64,000 bases of DNA from Psychrobacter sp. P2G3 (GCF_001593285.1 NZ_CP012529.1:806001-870000), one strand, 5' to 3'; numbered from the stretch's first letter, positions 28,698 through 37,820 are shown. The notes: generated by a model from the letters alone, not told the origin. Numbers and translations: made by a program.

Positions 28698-29609
28698 TTA
28701 CCCCAACGCCGAAAACAGTACCATTAGAACTGGCGAGACAATATTAATAATAAAGCCAAAACTAATCGCCAATGGCACAACTTTTAGGCCACCAGATTGT
28801 TGAATAATAGGCAGGGTAAAGTCTAAACTGGTCGCGCCACCAAGACCGACCGCAGCTGATGGATATTTGCGCATAAAGACGGGAATAAATAATAGCGCAA
28901 AGAACTCACGTATTAAGTCGTTAAATAGCGCCACACTGCCCCAAACCGCGCCATAAGCATCGGTCATGATAATCGCTGACAGTGAATACCAACCAAACCC
29001 TGATGCCAGTGCCAAGCCTTTCGTCCATGACACATCGGTAAACATCAGCGCGAAAACAAGTCCGCCAACCAAAACGGCTAGTGTAAAGATGATACTCATC
29101 TCGACGCCACGTTTATTGAGTAGTACTTCTTTAAGGGTAATGCCTGAACCCTTTAACCCAATGCCGACCAGTAAGATTAATACCATTAGCATTGCGGTCA
29201 TGGTGTTTTCAGGTGGCATATAATCCACGGGTAAGAGATAGCCAATCACCATGCCAATCACCACACAAATCACTTGCGCCAAGCTGCCTCGAATACTAAC
29301 GCGATGCTCTTTGGATTTGACGCTGGGCTTTTTGGCATGCCACGGGCGCAGGCGGTCAAACAGCATGAGCGCAAACAAACCACTGCCAATCGTCAAGATC
29401 GATAGGATAGTGACATATAGGGCGATTTCGCCTATTTGGCTACCCAGCCCTTCTACTTGTGACAACTCAATACCGATAAGGGTTAAGATGACATAAACCA
29501 AGTACGACAAGCCTTTATCAGCAAGCCTAGTCATTTTGGGATTAGAGGGAATGGCAAAGCCAATAAACATTGGCATTAATACCAAAACAAGGGTAACTAG
29601 GCTTTGCAT
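28698..29609 (-). CDS. lysO: Lysine exporter LysO family membrane protein
   Basis: Polytopic inner-membrane protein of the LysO (YbjE, DUF340) family, which exports L-lysine and the toxic analogue thialysine. It has about eight to ten hydrophobic segments and the family regions YVILTLIGIELSQVEG and FGWYSLSAIIMTDAYGA. Acidic residues in the membrane, important for transport in E. coli LysO, appear conserved in these regions. Length 303 aa (E. coli 299). It converges on the lipoprotein cluster; a 110-base gap separates it from the upstream nadB stop, too short for a lysine riboswitch. Confidence 0.88.
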   Translation of the reverse strand: MQSLVTLVLVLMPMFIGFAIPSNPKMTRLADKGLSYLVYVILTLIGIELSQVEGLGSQIGEIALYVTILSILTIGSGLFALMLFDRLRPWHAKKPSVKSKEHRVSIRGSLAQVICVVIGMVIGYLLPVDYMPPENTMTAMLMVLILLVGIGLKGSGITLKEVLLNKRGVEMSIIFTLAVLVGGLVFALMFTDVSWTKGLALASGFGWYSLSAIIMTDAYGAVWGSVALFNDLIREFFALLFIPVFMRKYPSAAVGLGGATSLDFTLPIIQQSGGLKVVPLAISFGFIINIVSPVLMVLFSALG

Positions 29610-29719
29610 GATGATGTGCTCGCAGCTTTTTGAAGGCGTTTTTAGGAAGCTGGAGATTGTATCATATTAGGCTATAAATGCTGGAACGAGGGGACAAAAA
29701 TTACCATATTCTTGCAAGT

Positions 29720-31618
29720 TTACAGGGTGCTAACGGCTGATCGCGAATGCTTATCTTGTTGGCTATATTTTTCACTGACTATAGCAAATTTATCAGATGC
29801 ATAAATATGGCGAGGCAGACTGTCTGATAGAGGGGTAATTACACTCACTTTAGGTTTGCTCGCTAAGTTTGGATAGTCTTTTCGGTAATGGCCACCGCGG
29901 CTCTCATGACGCTGATAAGCAGATTGTATAATCAAGGTCGCTAATTGCAACTGTCTTGCTAATTGAAAGTAGGGCAGCTCATTCAGAATAGTAGCGTTAT
30001 CTTTATTGTCGATAGCTAGTTGATTGGGGTTTACGCAGTTAAGCTCCTGTTGCCATTGCTGTATTTGTAAAAGTGCTTGTTCTAACAGCTGAGCATCACG
30101 GGTAATGCCCATATGAGACGTCATCAAAGCTTTTAATCCTGCGGTTATTCCAGTGATATCAGCATTTATATTGACGTGGATGTTGTGATTGTCATTAGAG
30201 TTGCTTTCACACTCAATAGACAATGGTAAAGTAATGCGCTGACAATCTCGAAGCGTTGGCAATGTCCAAATATCATGGATTGATTGATCTGAATTAGTAT
30301 AAATTGACGTTGTATCTAGCTTTTCAGTTGCTTTTAGATAGTGTGGTAAGTCAGCGGCGATATTACGCCCAACCACCACACATTCCAATAGTGAATTACT
30401 TGCCAAGCGGTTTGCCCCATGCAGACCTGTATAAGCAACTTCACCTGCGGCATAAAGCCCTAGCACGTCAGTCAGGCCATTGGCAGACGTCACTACGCCA
30501 CCGCAGCTATAATGAGCGGTAGGCGCGACTGGAATAGGGTCGGTAGTAATATCGATACCGAGGTCTAACAGCGTTTGATAAATCTGTGGGAAATGCTCGC
30601 GTAAAAATTCCGTTGGCAAGTGACTGACATCAAGATTGACGTAGCCAAATTCATTCATGCTAATTTGCTCCGCGATGGCACGGGCGACGATGTCTCTTGG
30701 TGCTAACTCTGCACGAGTATCGACGTCTAACATAAAGCGTTTACCAGTTTGCGGACAATATAACCGTCCACCTTCGCCGCGTAATGCCTCAGATATCAAA
30801 AAACTACTATCGCTAAATGCTAATCCGGTTGGATGAAATTGGATAAATTCTAGATTTGCTAAGCGACAGCCCGCTTGCCATGCCATCATAACTCCATCAC
30901 CGACACAGACATTGGGTGCGCTGGCACGTTTAAACAGCTGCCCTAGACCGCCACTCGCCATTACGACTGCGCGACTATGAAAAGTGAGTTTACGTTGACT
31001 GACGTGATCAAAAACAAGCGCACCTTGGCATTGATTATCATTATTTTTTAAAAGGCTGAGTGCTTCATGGTAAGGCAGAATAGTGATATTGGATGCAGCT
31101 TGCGCTTTTAAGGTCAAGGCTTCCATGATATGTCGACCAGTTGCATCATCAGCATGGGCAACTCGTCTACAGCCATGCCCACCTTCTTTGGTTAGGTGTA
31201 GTTGAGAGAGGTCGAAACCCGCTTTTATGTGACTTTTTGATTTTTGCTGGGGAATTTGAGTAAAGGGGACGCCTTGTTCGCATAGCCATTGTACGGCTTG
31301 TTGACCAGCATTTAGGATGTTAGTCGTATTATTAGCTTCACATAATCCTGCGCCAGCGATGAGCGTATCGGCGATATGATCAGCGACACAGTCATTTTTA
31401 CCCAAACTAGCCGCGATACCGCCTTGGGCGTAATGGCTTGAGCAAACATCCATTGCTGCTTTGCTTAATACTGTAACAGTTAACGATTTTGGCAAAGCGA
31501 GAGCAGTACTTAGTCCCGCTAAGCCAGCACCAATGATAAGTACGTCTGTTTGCCTAACATCATTAACATCAGCAATAGCGTTATTGTTTGCTCTATCCAA
31601 TACGCGCGCCTCACTCAT
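29720..31618 (-). CDS. nadB: L-aspartate oxidase (NadB)
   Basis: Flavoprotein that oxidises L-aspartate to iminoaspartate, the first step of de novo NAD synthesis. The FAD motif VLIIGAGLAGLSTALAL is at residues about 22-38; SSHYAQGGIAAS, the catalytic-region HPTG loop (FIQFHPTGLAF) and GLHGANRLASNSLLE are intact. ATG 31618 lies one base after the nadA stop and has GGAG nine bases upstream. The frame stays open for 93 bases inside nadA, but that is not needed. At 632 aa it is longer than the usual 540, with inserts rich in N, H and D around residues 455-480 and a long C-terminus. Confidence 0.95.
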   Translation of the reverse strand: MSEARVLDRANNNAIADVNDVRQTDVLIIGAGLAGLSTALALPKSLTVTVLSKAAMDVCSSHYAQGGIAASLGKNDCVADHIADTLIAGAGLCEANNTTNILNAGQQAVQWLCEQGVPFTQIPQQKSKSHIKAGFDLSQLHLTKEGGHGCRRVAHADDATGRHIMEALTLKAQAASNITILPYHEALSLLKNNDNQCQGALVFDHVSQRKLTFHSRAVVMASGGLGQLFKRASAPNVCVGDGVMMAWQAGCRLANLEFIQFHPTGLAFSDSSFLISEALRGEGGRLYCPQTGKRFMLDVDTRAELAPRDIVARAIAEQISMNEFGYVNLDVSHLPTEFLREHFPQIYQTLLDLGIDITTDPIPVAPTAHYSCGGVVTSANGLTDVLGLYAAGEVAYTGLHGANRLASNSLLECVVVGRNIAADLPHYLKATEKLDTTSIYTNSDQSIHDIWTLPTLRDCQRITLPLSIECESNSNDNHNIHVNINADITGITAGLKALMTSHMGITRDAQLLEQALLQIQQWQQELNCVNPNQLAIDNKDNATILNELPYFQLARQLQLATLIIQSAYQRHESRGGHYRKDYPNLASKPKVSVITPLSDSLPRHIYASDKFAIVSEKYSQQDKHSRSAVSTL

Positions 31619-31619
31619 A

Positions 31620-32759
31620 TTAGGCAGCTCCAACGTTAGCAAATAGTGCACGGTCTTTGACAATATCACCGCTCGCTGCCACACGTTGATTTTGCGCTTC
31701 GGCAAAATCAAGCATACGTTGTAAAGGTTTTTTTGCAGCTGCTGCCAGCTCAGGCGTCATCAATACTTCGCCGCTGCGCTGGGTTAAGCACTGTTCAATA
31801 CCTTGCAAGCCATTCATCGCCATCCAAGGGCAAAAAGCACAGCTTTTACAACTGGCGCTCTCACCAGCGGTAGGGGCAGCTAAGAAACGCTTATTTGGCG
31901 AGCGCTTTTGCATCTCATGCAAGATACCTAAATCGGTAGCAACGATAAAGGTATTGGCATCCATCTCATAAGTCGATTTTAATAGCTTACTGGTTGAGCC
32001 AACCACGTCGGCAAGTGCGACTACGCTATCAGGCGATTCAGGATGCACCAATACTTTGGCGTTTGGATACTCTTCTTTTAATTGCATAAGCTCAGTCGCT
32101 TTAAACTCGTTATGTACCAAGCACGACCCTTGCCAGAGCAGCATGTCTGCACCAGTCTCTTGCGCGATGTATTTACCCAAATGACGGTCAGGCCCCCAAA
32201 TGATAGGCTCGCCTCGCTCATGCAAATGACGGATAATATCGATACCAACGGACGAGGTCACGACCCAATCAGCTCGCGCTTTAACCGCAGCGCTGGTATT
32301 GGCATAGACCACCACTGTACGCTCAGGATGGGCATCACAAAATGCAGAAAACTCATCAGCAGGACAGCCCAAGTCAAGCGAACACTCAGCCTCCAAGTCT
32401 GGCATAAGTACCGTTTTTTCCATGCTTAGTATTTTTGCCGATTCGCCCATAAAGCGCACGCCAGCGACCACCAAAGTTTGTGCGCTATGGGCCTGTCCAA
32501 AGCGTGCCATCTCAAGCGAATCACCAACACACCCACCAGTTGCTAATGCCAAATCTTGAATAAAAGGATCAACATAATAGTGTGCGACCAATACCGCATT
32601 ATGCTCTTTTAGCAACTGTTTAATATTATCTTCAACCGCGAGACGTTCTGCACGCGGTAAGTCTGTTGGAATTTTAGCTTTAGCATATTCAATGTTCATT
32701 TGAGTAGCAATACGATTATCAGTACTCATGATGGGTGCGTCATAAGGATAAGTTTTCAT
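31620..32759 (-). CDS. nadA: Quinolinate synthase (NadA)
   Basis: [4Fe-4S] enzyme that condenses iminoaspartate with dihydroxyacetone phosphate to quinolinate. The N-terminal motif [14 protein letters not shown], the [10 protein letters not shown] region, HPESP and the C-terminal cysteine set [11 protein letters not shown] carry substrate and cluster ligands. I start it at ATG 32759 (379 aa), with AAAGG nine bases upstream; a TTG at 32789 is open but has no site. It is first in the minus-strand nadA-nadB operon, with a palindromic operator 88 bases upstream. Confidence 0.95.
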   Translation of the reverse strand: MKTYPYDAPIMSTDNRIATQMNIEYAKAKIPTDLPRAERLAVEDNIKQLLKEHNAVLVAHYYVDPFIQDLALATGGCVGDSLEMARFGQAHSAQTLVVAGVRFMGESAKILSMEKTVLMPDLEAECSLDLGCPADEFSAFCDAHPERTVVVYANTSAAVKARADWVVTSSVGIDIIRHLHERGEPIIWGPDRHLGKYIAQETGADMLLWQGSCLVHNEFKATELMQLKEEYPNAKVLVHPESPDSVVALADVVGSTSKLLKSTYEMDANTFIVATDLGILHEMQKRSPNKRFLAAPTAGESASCKSCAFCPWMAMNGLQGIEQCLTQRSGEVLMTPELAAAAKKPLQRMLDFAEAQNQRVAASGDIVKDRALFANVGAA

Positions 32760-33072
32760 AAGTGCAAGCCTTTGGTGCGTTAACGACAAGCAATATGTCG
32801 CTAAAATAAATCAATTAAAAACAGCTAATAAATAAAACTATATTAATTATGCTCATTCTGAGCATAAAAACAAGATGTTTTTGTATGTTTTATAATTAAA
32901 ATAATAAGTTTGGACAGTATTAATGCTCTTATTGATTTGAACTAAGCGGTATTCTCAGTTAATAATTACAACCGTTTCCTACGATAAATCATGATTCACG
33001 CTATACTGAGCCTTGTCCAACATAAATTGCAAATTATCAATCATTAACCATTAAGGATAATAATAAAGAACT
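32760..33072. other. Divergent control region between nadA and the NAD regulator
   Basis: This AT-rich region carries the perfect operator at 32847-32867. A degenerate half-site, ATGCTC, lies at 32923-32928, nearer the regulator gene. On the minus strand, TTGTTT and TAATTA 18 bases apart flank the operator as a weak -35/-10 pair, so binding would block nadA transcription. No coding frame is seen. Confidence 0.55.
32847..32867. promoter_or_regulatory. Palindromic operator upstream of nadA-nadB
   Basis: A perfect inverted repeat with 9-bp arms, TTATGCTCA and TGAGCATAA, separated by TTC. The same left arm and a 7-of-9 right arm occur upstream of nadC at 34355-34375. Two matching sites at the two NAD-synthesis transcripts, with a NrtR-type regulator gene between them, make a regulator-binding site very likely. 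The binding itself is inference. Confidence 0.75.
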
Positions 33073-34116
33073 ATGACGTTGTCTTATTCACATGCGCATC
33101 AGCAGGGTAGTGGCACTACAGAAGTAGTGGCTGTATTGATTGCTATTACCGACCATACAGCGCGGGTTTTAACGGTTGATCAAGGTAAGTTATTGCCCAA
33201 TGGTCCGCTCATGCCACTGCATCGTTCCTTGCAAGCTGGTGTGCGCCAATGGGTCGAAGAACAGACGCAGCAGCCACTTGGTTATCTAGAGCAGCTATAT
33301 ACTTTTGTAGATACCAATAGGCGCAACATCGACGGTCATGCTTTGGTTTATGTTAGCTATTTAGGGTTGGTACAAGAGACGCAAACGCAAGAGTTACAGA
33401 GCCAAGCTTTGTGGCGCGACTGGTATGATTATTTCCCTTGGGAAAATCACTTAGATGGTGTGCCAAGCATCATTATGGATTTTATTGTGCCTGCGCTATT
33501 GGAATGGGCTAATACTGCGAAAGATGAAGTCACTCAGCAGCGTCGACGTCAGCGTATTCGCTTATGTTGGGGGCTGAGTGAGGAGTTTTTAGCGCGTGAA
33601 GTACTTACTGATAAAAGCACTGACAATCAGGTAATTGCAGATGTAGTGGATGAGAGTAGTGAGTGGGTAGCAGAGCATGCGCTCTTGCGTTATGAGATGC
33701 TCTATGAGGCAGGGCTTATTCCTGAAGCACCTAATTATTCACCTAGCTATCAGGTTAGTAATTCAGCTCTCAATTGGACACAAATGATGGGCGTTCCTAT
33801 GTATTACGATCATCGTCGTGTGATTGCCACAGCCATTTCTAGATTGCGAGCCAAAATAGAATATCGCCCGTTGATTTTTGGTTTGATGCCTGAAGTATTC
33901 ACATTGCTACAGTTGCAACAAAGTGTTGAGGCTTTATCAGGAGTACGGCTACATAAGCAAAACTTTCGCCGCTTGCTCGATTCACAGAACCTTGTAATGG
34001 AGACTGGGCAGAGTAGTAGTGCCCAGCGTGGTCGCCCTGCCAAGCTCTATCGCTTCCGTCATGATATTGAACTCCAAAGCTTACTGATGGATAGTAAGCT
34101 GCCAAAGCGTAAATAG
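33073..34116 (+). CDS. NrtR/NadQ-type Nudix transcriptional regulator of NAD synthesis
   Basis: Two-domain repressor-type protein. Residues about 15-150 form a Nudix-like domain (VVAVLIAIT, LYTFVDTNRRNIDG) whose catalytic box is degenerate, lacking the REXXEE core; this suits an effector-sensing rather than hydrolytic role. Residues about 230-345 form the winged helix typical of the family (IATAISRLRAKIEYRPLIFG, NFRRLLDSQNLV, GRPAKLYRF). It is transcribed divergently from nadA-nadB and upstream of nadC; both transcripts carry matching palindromes. I predict it represses them in response to an NAD-related ligand. Confidence 0.85.
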   Translation: MTLSYSHAHQQGSGTTEVVAVLIAITDHTARVLTVDQGKLLPNGPLMPLHRSLQAGVRQWVEEQTQQPLGYLEQLYTFVDTNRRNIDGHALVYVSYLGLVQETQTQELQSQALWRDWYDYFPWENHLDGVPSIIMDFIVPALLEWANTAKDEVTQQRRRQRIRLCWGLSEEFLAREVLTDKSTDNQVIADVVDESSEWVAEHALLRYEMLYEAGLIPEAPNYSPSYQVSNSALNWTQMMGVPMYYDHRRVIATAISRLRAKIEYRPLIFGLMPEVFTLLQLQQSVEALSGVRLHKQNFRRLLDSQNLVMETGQSSSAQRGRPAKLYRFRHDIELQSLLMDSKLPKRK

Positions 34117-34125
34117 CTTGCAAAC

Positions 34126-34276
34126 TACTATAGCGATTCCTAAATAAAAGAAGTACAAAAATTATAATGCGTTACTGAGATAATTTTTCCTTGCTTGCTG
34201 TTTCTGCGCAGACAGAGGCTGCGCAAAAATTATCCTAGTAGCGCTGTATTTATTTTATAGTAGATCGGCTATATCA
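34126..34276. repeat. Long imperfect palindrome, MITE-like or dispersed extragenic element
   Basis: The stretch folds on itself. The core is TGCGCA (34205-34210)/TGCGCA (34220-34225). An outer arm pairs GATAATTTTT (34179-34188) with AAAAATTATC (34225-34234). The ends are imperfect inverted copies (CTATAGCGAT near 34128-34137 and ATCGGCTATA near 34264-34273). There is no coding frame. This architecture fits a miniature inverted-repeat element or extragenic palindromic repeat inserted between the regulator and the nadC promoter. Copy number in the genome is unknown. Confidence 0.55.
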
Positions 34277-34354
34277 TATTCAGTACTCATAAAAATTATT
34301 TAACTAACGAAAGTTACTACCTTGTCTTGCGAGCCTATTAATTTTAAGTTATAT

Positions 34355-34375
34355 TTATGCTCATTTTGAGTTTAA
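34355..34375. promoter_or_regulatory. Second NAD operator, upstream of nadC
   Basis: Left arm TTATGCTCA is identical to the nadA operator; right arm TGAGTTTAA matches at seven of nine positions. The candidate -35 TTGAGT (34366-34371) lies inside the right half, and a -10 TATATC (34388-34393) follows after 16 bases. A bound regulator would therefore occlude the nadC promoter. nadC starts at 34421. Confidence 0.65.
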
Positions 34376-34420
34376 TTAAATTGATGTTATATCAACCACT
34401 GCGTATAAAAAGGACTAAAG

Positions 34421-35281
34421 ATGACAGTCATAAAAGAACCAGCATTGGATGAAGTGTTACTTAAACCCTTAGTGGAAGCTGCTTTGACTGAAGATTTGGG
34501 TAGACGTGGCGATGTCACATCTCAAGCAACTATTCCAGCCGATATGCAAGCGCAATTACAGATTAAAGCGCGGCAAGCAGGTGTGATATGCGGGATGGAT
34601 TTGGCACGACTGTCTTTTTTTCTAATTGACGCACAGATTGAGTTTACTGCTCAGGTCATTGATGGTGAGATGGTTGATGCTAATACGGTATTGGCAACTG
34701 TTCGCGGTAATGCGCGTCATCTACTGACTGCAGAGCGCACCGCATTGAATTTTATGACTCATCTAAGTGGTATTGCAACGTCAACACGGCAGATCGTTGA
34801 TAGTGTGGCAGATTATCCAGCGCAAATTACTTGTACGCGTAAAACCATTCCAGGCTTACGTACTGTGCAGAAATATGCGGTACGCTGCGGTGGCGGGCGT
34901 AATCATCGCTTAGGATTAGATGATGCAATTTTAATCAAAGACAATCATATTGCCATTGCAGGTGATATAAAAACAGCGATTCAACAAGCACAAGATTTCG
35001 CTGGCCATCTGATTCCAATTGAAGTTGAAGTCGATACGTTAGACCAGTTAAAGCAAGCTTTGGACGCTGGTGTAACTTTAGTACTTTTAGATAATATGTC
35101 GCCTGAAATACTGTCACAGGCGGTAGCAATGTGTAACGGTCGTGCAAAAACGGAGGCGTCAGGCGGTATTACACCTGAAACCGTGCAAGCAGTAGCAGAA
35201 ACAGGCGTTGATTTTATTGCGATGGGTTATTTGACTCATAGTACGACTGCGCTCGATATCGGGCTTGATTTTAGCGCTTAA
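34421..35281 (+). CDS. nadC: Nicotinate-nucleotide pyrophosphorylase, carboxylating (NadC)
   Basis: Quinolinate phosphoribosyltransferase: converts quinolinate and PRPP to nicotinate mononucleotide, joining the NadA/NadB product to the common NAD pathway. The family motifs are visible: EDLGRRGDVTS, LTAERTALNFMTHLSGIAT, TRKTIPGLR, KYAVRCGGGRNHR (PRPP/substrate-binding basic residues), and the closing EASGGI and DFIAMGYLTHS. Length 286 aa is typical. AGGA six bases upstream supports the ATG. Confidence 0.96.
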   Translation: MTVIKEPALDEVLLKPLVEAALTEDLGRRGDVTSQATIPADMQAQLQIKARQAGVICGMDLARLSFFLIDAQIEFTAQVIDGEMVDANTVLATVRGNARHLLTAERTALNFMTHLSGIATSTRQIVDSVADYPAQITCTRKTIPGLRTVQKYAVRCGGGRNHRLGLDDAILIKDNHIAIAGDIKTAIQQAQDFAGHLIPIEVEVDTLDQLKQALDAGVTLVLLDNMSPEILSQAVAMCNGRAKTEASGGITPETVQAVAETGVDFIAMGYLTHSTTALDIGLDFSA

Positions 35282-35347
35282 CCACCGCTTGATTAGCGAT
35301 AATTTACTCGTTACTGGGGTGTGCAAGTATTAACCAAAGTTAATGAT

Positions 35348-35376
35348 TTAATTAGGTTATCTGCCTATGCTACAAT
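35348..35376 (+). promoter_or_regulatory. Candidate promoter of the marC-family gene
   Basis: TTAATT (35348-35353), a 17-base spacer and TACAAT (35371-35376) preceded by TG form an extended -10 type sigma-70 promoter, about 93 bases before the GTG start. Confidence 0.45.
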
Positions 35377-35468
35377 GCCGCTGCTAACCGACTATTGGGA
35401 TATCGTTGCACTCGCACGATAGCCTTATCTTTTTGCCCCAGTTTTATCGATAGACAAGCGAGCGCTCA

Positions 35469-36110
35469 GTGAATACTGAAATTATCAAGATTATCTTAGC
35501 CTTTGTGGTATTGATTAATCCATTTAGTGCGTTGACATTGTTCTTAGATTTGACACGTGGCTACTCGATGATCAATCGACGTAAAGTTGCACGAATTGCT
35601 TGTCTGACTATTTTTATTACCATAAGCTTTTTTACCGTAGCAGGTGAGACGTTACTTAAGTTGCTTGGAATTTCTATTGGCTCGTTTCAGCTGGCAGGTG
35701 GCATACTGGTATTTTTGATTGCCCTCAATATGATGAATGGTGATGGTAATCCAGTGAAGCCTGATCAAGAAAACTTTGATGTCGATCATGTACAGAGTTC
35801 ACCACCCAGCACTGCCTCAGCTGTCGTACCACTTGCTATACCAATGATGATTGGGCCGGGTGGTATCTCAACAGTTATTATTTATTCCTCACAAATCTCA
35901 GGTATATTACGAGTCTCAGCGGTACTTATCGCAGGCTTATTAATCAGTCTATTTTGTTATTTAGCATTGATGGCAGCCGGTCGTATTAGCCGTTTATTGG
36001 GTGATACTGGACTAAATATTATGAGCCGAATCATGGGAATGTTACTTGCAGCGGTTTCTATTGAAATTATCGTTAGTGGCTTGCGCACCCTGTTTCCTGA
36101 TTTGATATAG
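35469..36110 (+). CDS. MarC family integral membrane protein
   Basis: Six-helix inner-membrane protein of the MarC/UPF0056 family, whose function is still unclear despite the old link with antibiotic resistance. Family features are VVLINPFSALTLFLDLT near the N-terminus, GGILVFLIALNMM, and PLAIPMMIGPGGISTVI in the second half. Length 213 aa is typical. It begins at GTG 35469; a hydrophilic loop rich in D, N, P and S lies in the middle. Confidence 0.87.
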   Translation: MNTEIIKIILAFVVLINPFSALTLFLDLTRGYSMINRRKVARIACLTIFITISFFTVAGETLLKLLGISIGSFQLAGGILVFLIALNMMNGDGNPVKPDQENFDVDHVQSSPPSTASAVVPLAIPMMIGPGGISTVIIYSSQISGILRVSAVLIAGLLISLFCYLALMAAGRISRLLGDTGLNIMSRIMGMLLAAVSIEIIVSGLRTLFPDLI

Positions 36111-36370
36111 TCTTTTTATCCCTGTTATTTCTCTTATTTGCTGTTTTTCCTATCAATTATTGCTCCATAATATTAACTGTTTAAAACCAATTAGCCATTT
36201 AAACAGTTAAGTACTGCAAGTCCCTACCTTTACTAAAAATCTTACCAAAAACTTTCTGTAGAACAGGTACAGTCATGAGTTCTTTTTGTCTCTTTCAAAA
36301 GTACTTTAAGGCTCTGATTAGTCTATTGATAACCAATGAACCCCTCTGATAAACGCCATTCATAAAAATA
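36111..36370. other. Intergenic region between marC-family gene and tmm-like gene
   Basis: No coding frame. Its main feature is the perfect palindrome at 36173-36210, described separately. The 3' end leads into an extended -10 candidate for the tmm-like gene. Confidence 0.4.
36173..36210. promoter_or_regulatory. Perfect 13-bp inverted repeat, possible operator
   Basis: Arms TTAACTGTTTAAA (36173-36185) and TTTAAACAGTTAA (36198-36210) are exact reverse complements with a 12-base spacer. They are AT-rich and not followed by a T-run, so a terminator is less likely than a protein-binding site. The repeat lies about 200 bases upstream of the tmm-like gene and 63 bases after the marC-family stop. 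Confidence 0.5.
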
Positions 36371-36379
36371 TGTTATAGT
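36371..36379 (+). promoter_or_regulatory. Candidate extended -10 element of the tmm-like gene
   Basis: TGTTATAGT (TG-N-TATAGT) lies 32 bases before the TTG start; no convincing -35 is seen at the proper distance. Confidence 0.35.
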
Positions 36380-36410
36380 AATTGCCCACTATTTCTAGCA
36401 GGAGTTAATC

Positions 36411-37793
36411 TTGAGTAAGACAAAAATTGCTATTTTAGGTGCAGGTCCAAGCGGTTTAGCGCAATTACGTGCTTTTGAAGCAGCTCGTTTAGCTGGTGCC
36501 ACAGACTTACCTGAAATAGTTTGTTATGAGAAGCAAAATGCTATTGGCGGTATGTGGAACTACAGTTGGCGCACAGGTCTAGATAGAAACGGTGAACCCG
36601 TTCACGGTAGTATGTATCGCTATTTATGGTCAAATGGTCCCAAAGAATGCTTAGAGTTTGCAGATTATTCGTTTGACGAGCACTTTGGTGAAGCTATCCC
36701 ATCATATCCGCCACGTGAAGTCTTAAAAGACTACATCATGGGTCGTATCGATAAGCAAGATATTCAAAAATACATCCGCTTCGAGTGCCCTGTACGTTGG
36801 GTGTCATTTGATGATGAAACGCAAAAATTCACCGTGACGGTGATGAATCATAAAACCAATGAGCAAGAAGTTGAAGAGTTTGATTATGTCGTGGTTGCAA
36901 CGGGTCATTTCTCCACACCAAACATGCCATACTTTGAAGGCTTAGAAGCATTCCCTGGTCGTATCCTACACGCCCATGACTTCCGCGATGCGTTAGAATT
37001 TAAAGATGAAGATATCTTACTCATTGGCAGTAGTTATTCTGCTGAAGACATTGGTACGCAGTGCTATAAGTATGGTACCAAATCAGTCACTATCAGCTAT
37101 CGCACACAAGCGCTTGGTTATGACTGGCCGGATGGTATTAAAGAAGTGCCATTAGTGACTCACTTCGAAGATGATGTGGCACATTTTGCAGACGGTACTA
37201 GCCAAAGCTTTGATGCCATCATTATGTGTACAGGTTATTTATTCCACTTCCCATTCATGCCTGATGAGCTGCGTTTGCAAACGCATAACTGCTTATATCC
37301 AGCCAATCTGTACAAAGGTATCTTTTGGCAGCCCAATCCAAAGCTGATATACCTAGGTATGCAGGATCAATATTTTACCTTCAACATGTTTGATGCGCAA
37401 GCGTGGTATGCTCGCGACGTAATGATGGGTGATATCGAAGTGCCTGACTTGGTGACACGTGAAGCAGATGAGCAAAAGTGGCTGACAACTTACGATAAAT
37501 GTACTACGGTCAGTGATTCAATCGACTTTCAAGCCGCTTATATCCGTGATTTGACCAATGCGACCGATTACCCAGAGTTCGCTGTAGAAAAGCAGGGTGA
37601 GATTTTAAAGCAATGGCAAGAAGATAAAGCTGAAAATATCATGACCTTTAGAGAAAAGGCCTATCGTTCTACGTTAACAGGTACGTTATCGCCTGAGTTG
37701 CCAGAGCCTTGGTTAGATGTTCTTGATGATTCGTTAGAGCACTTTTTGAATTTAACCTTTGTTAAGCCCAAGAAGCGCAAAAAAGCATCATAG
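36411..37793 (+). CDS. tmm: Flavin-containing monooxygenase, trimethylamine monooxygenase type
   Basis: Bacterial FMO that oxidises trimethylamine to trimethylamine N-oxide using NADPH and O2. FAD motif GAGPSG is at residues 9-14, the FMO signature FPGRILHAHDF near 184, and the NADPH motif GSSYSAEDIG near 206. Segments such as VHGSMYRYLWSNGPKECLEF and MQDQYFTFNMFDAQAW match, as I recall them, marine Tmm proteins more than generic FMOs. Length 460 aa fits. The TTG start has AGGAG seven bases upstream. No other methylamine gene is nearby. Substrate is inferred; methylated sulfides are also possible. Confidence 0.82.
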   Translation: MSKTKIAILGAGPSGLAQLRAFEAARLAGATDLPEIVCYEKQNAIGGMWNYSWRTGLDRNGEPVHGSMYRYLWSNGPKECLEFADYSFDEHFGEAIPSYPPREVLKDYIMGRIDKQDIQKYIRFECPVRWVSFDDETQKFTVTVMNHKTNEQEVEEFDYVVVATGHFSTPNMPYFEGLEAFPGRILHAHDFRDALEFKDEDILLIGSSYSAEDIGTQCYKYGTKSVTISYRTQALGYDWPDGIKEVPLVTHFEDDVAHFADGTSQSFDAIIMCTGYLFHFPFMPDELRLQTHNCLYPANLYKGIFWQPNPKLIYLGMQDQYFTFNMFDAQAWYARDVMMGDIEVPDLVTREADEQKWLTTYDKCTTVSDSIDFQAAYIRDLTNATDYPEFAVEKQGEILKQWQEDKAENIMTFREKAYRSTLTGTLSPELPEPWLDVLDDSLEHFLNLTFVKPKKRKKAS

Positions 37794-37820
37794 ATAGTAA
37801 ATAATCGCCAATTATTCTGA

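Noticed and set aside
29610..29719. Lysine riboswitch upstream of lysO
   Set aside because: The gap is only 110 bases, too short for the aptamer, and no matching fold was seen.
31619..31711. Upstream extension of nadB by 31 codons into nadA
   Set aside because: The ATG at 31618 has GGAG at good spacing and starts just before the conserved flavin domain; the extension is only the open frame inside nadA.
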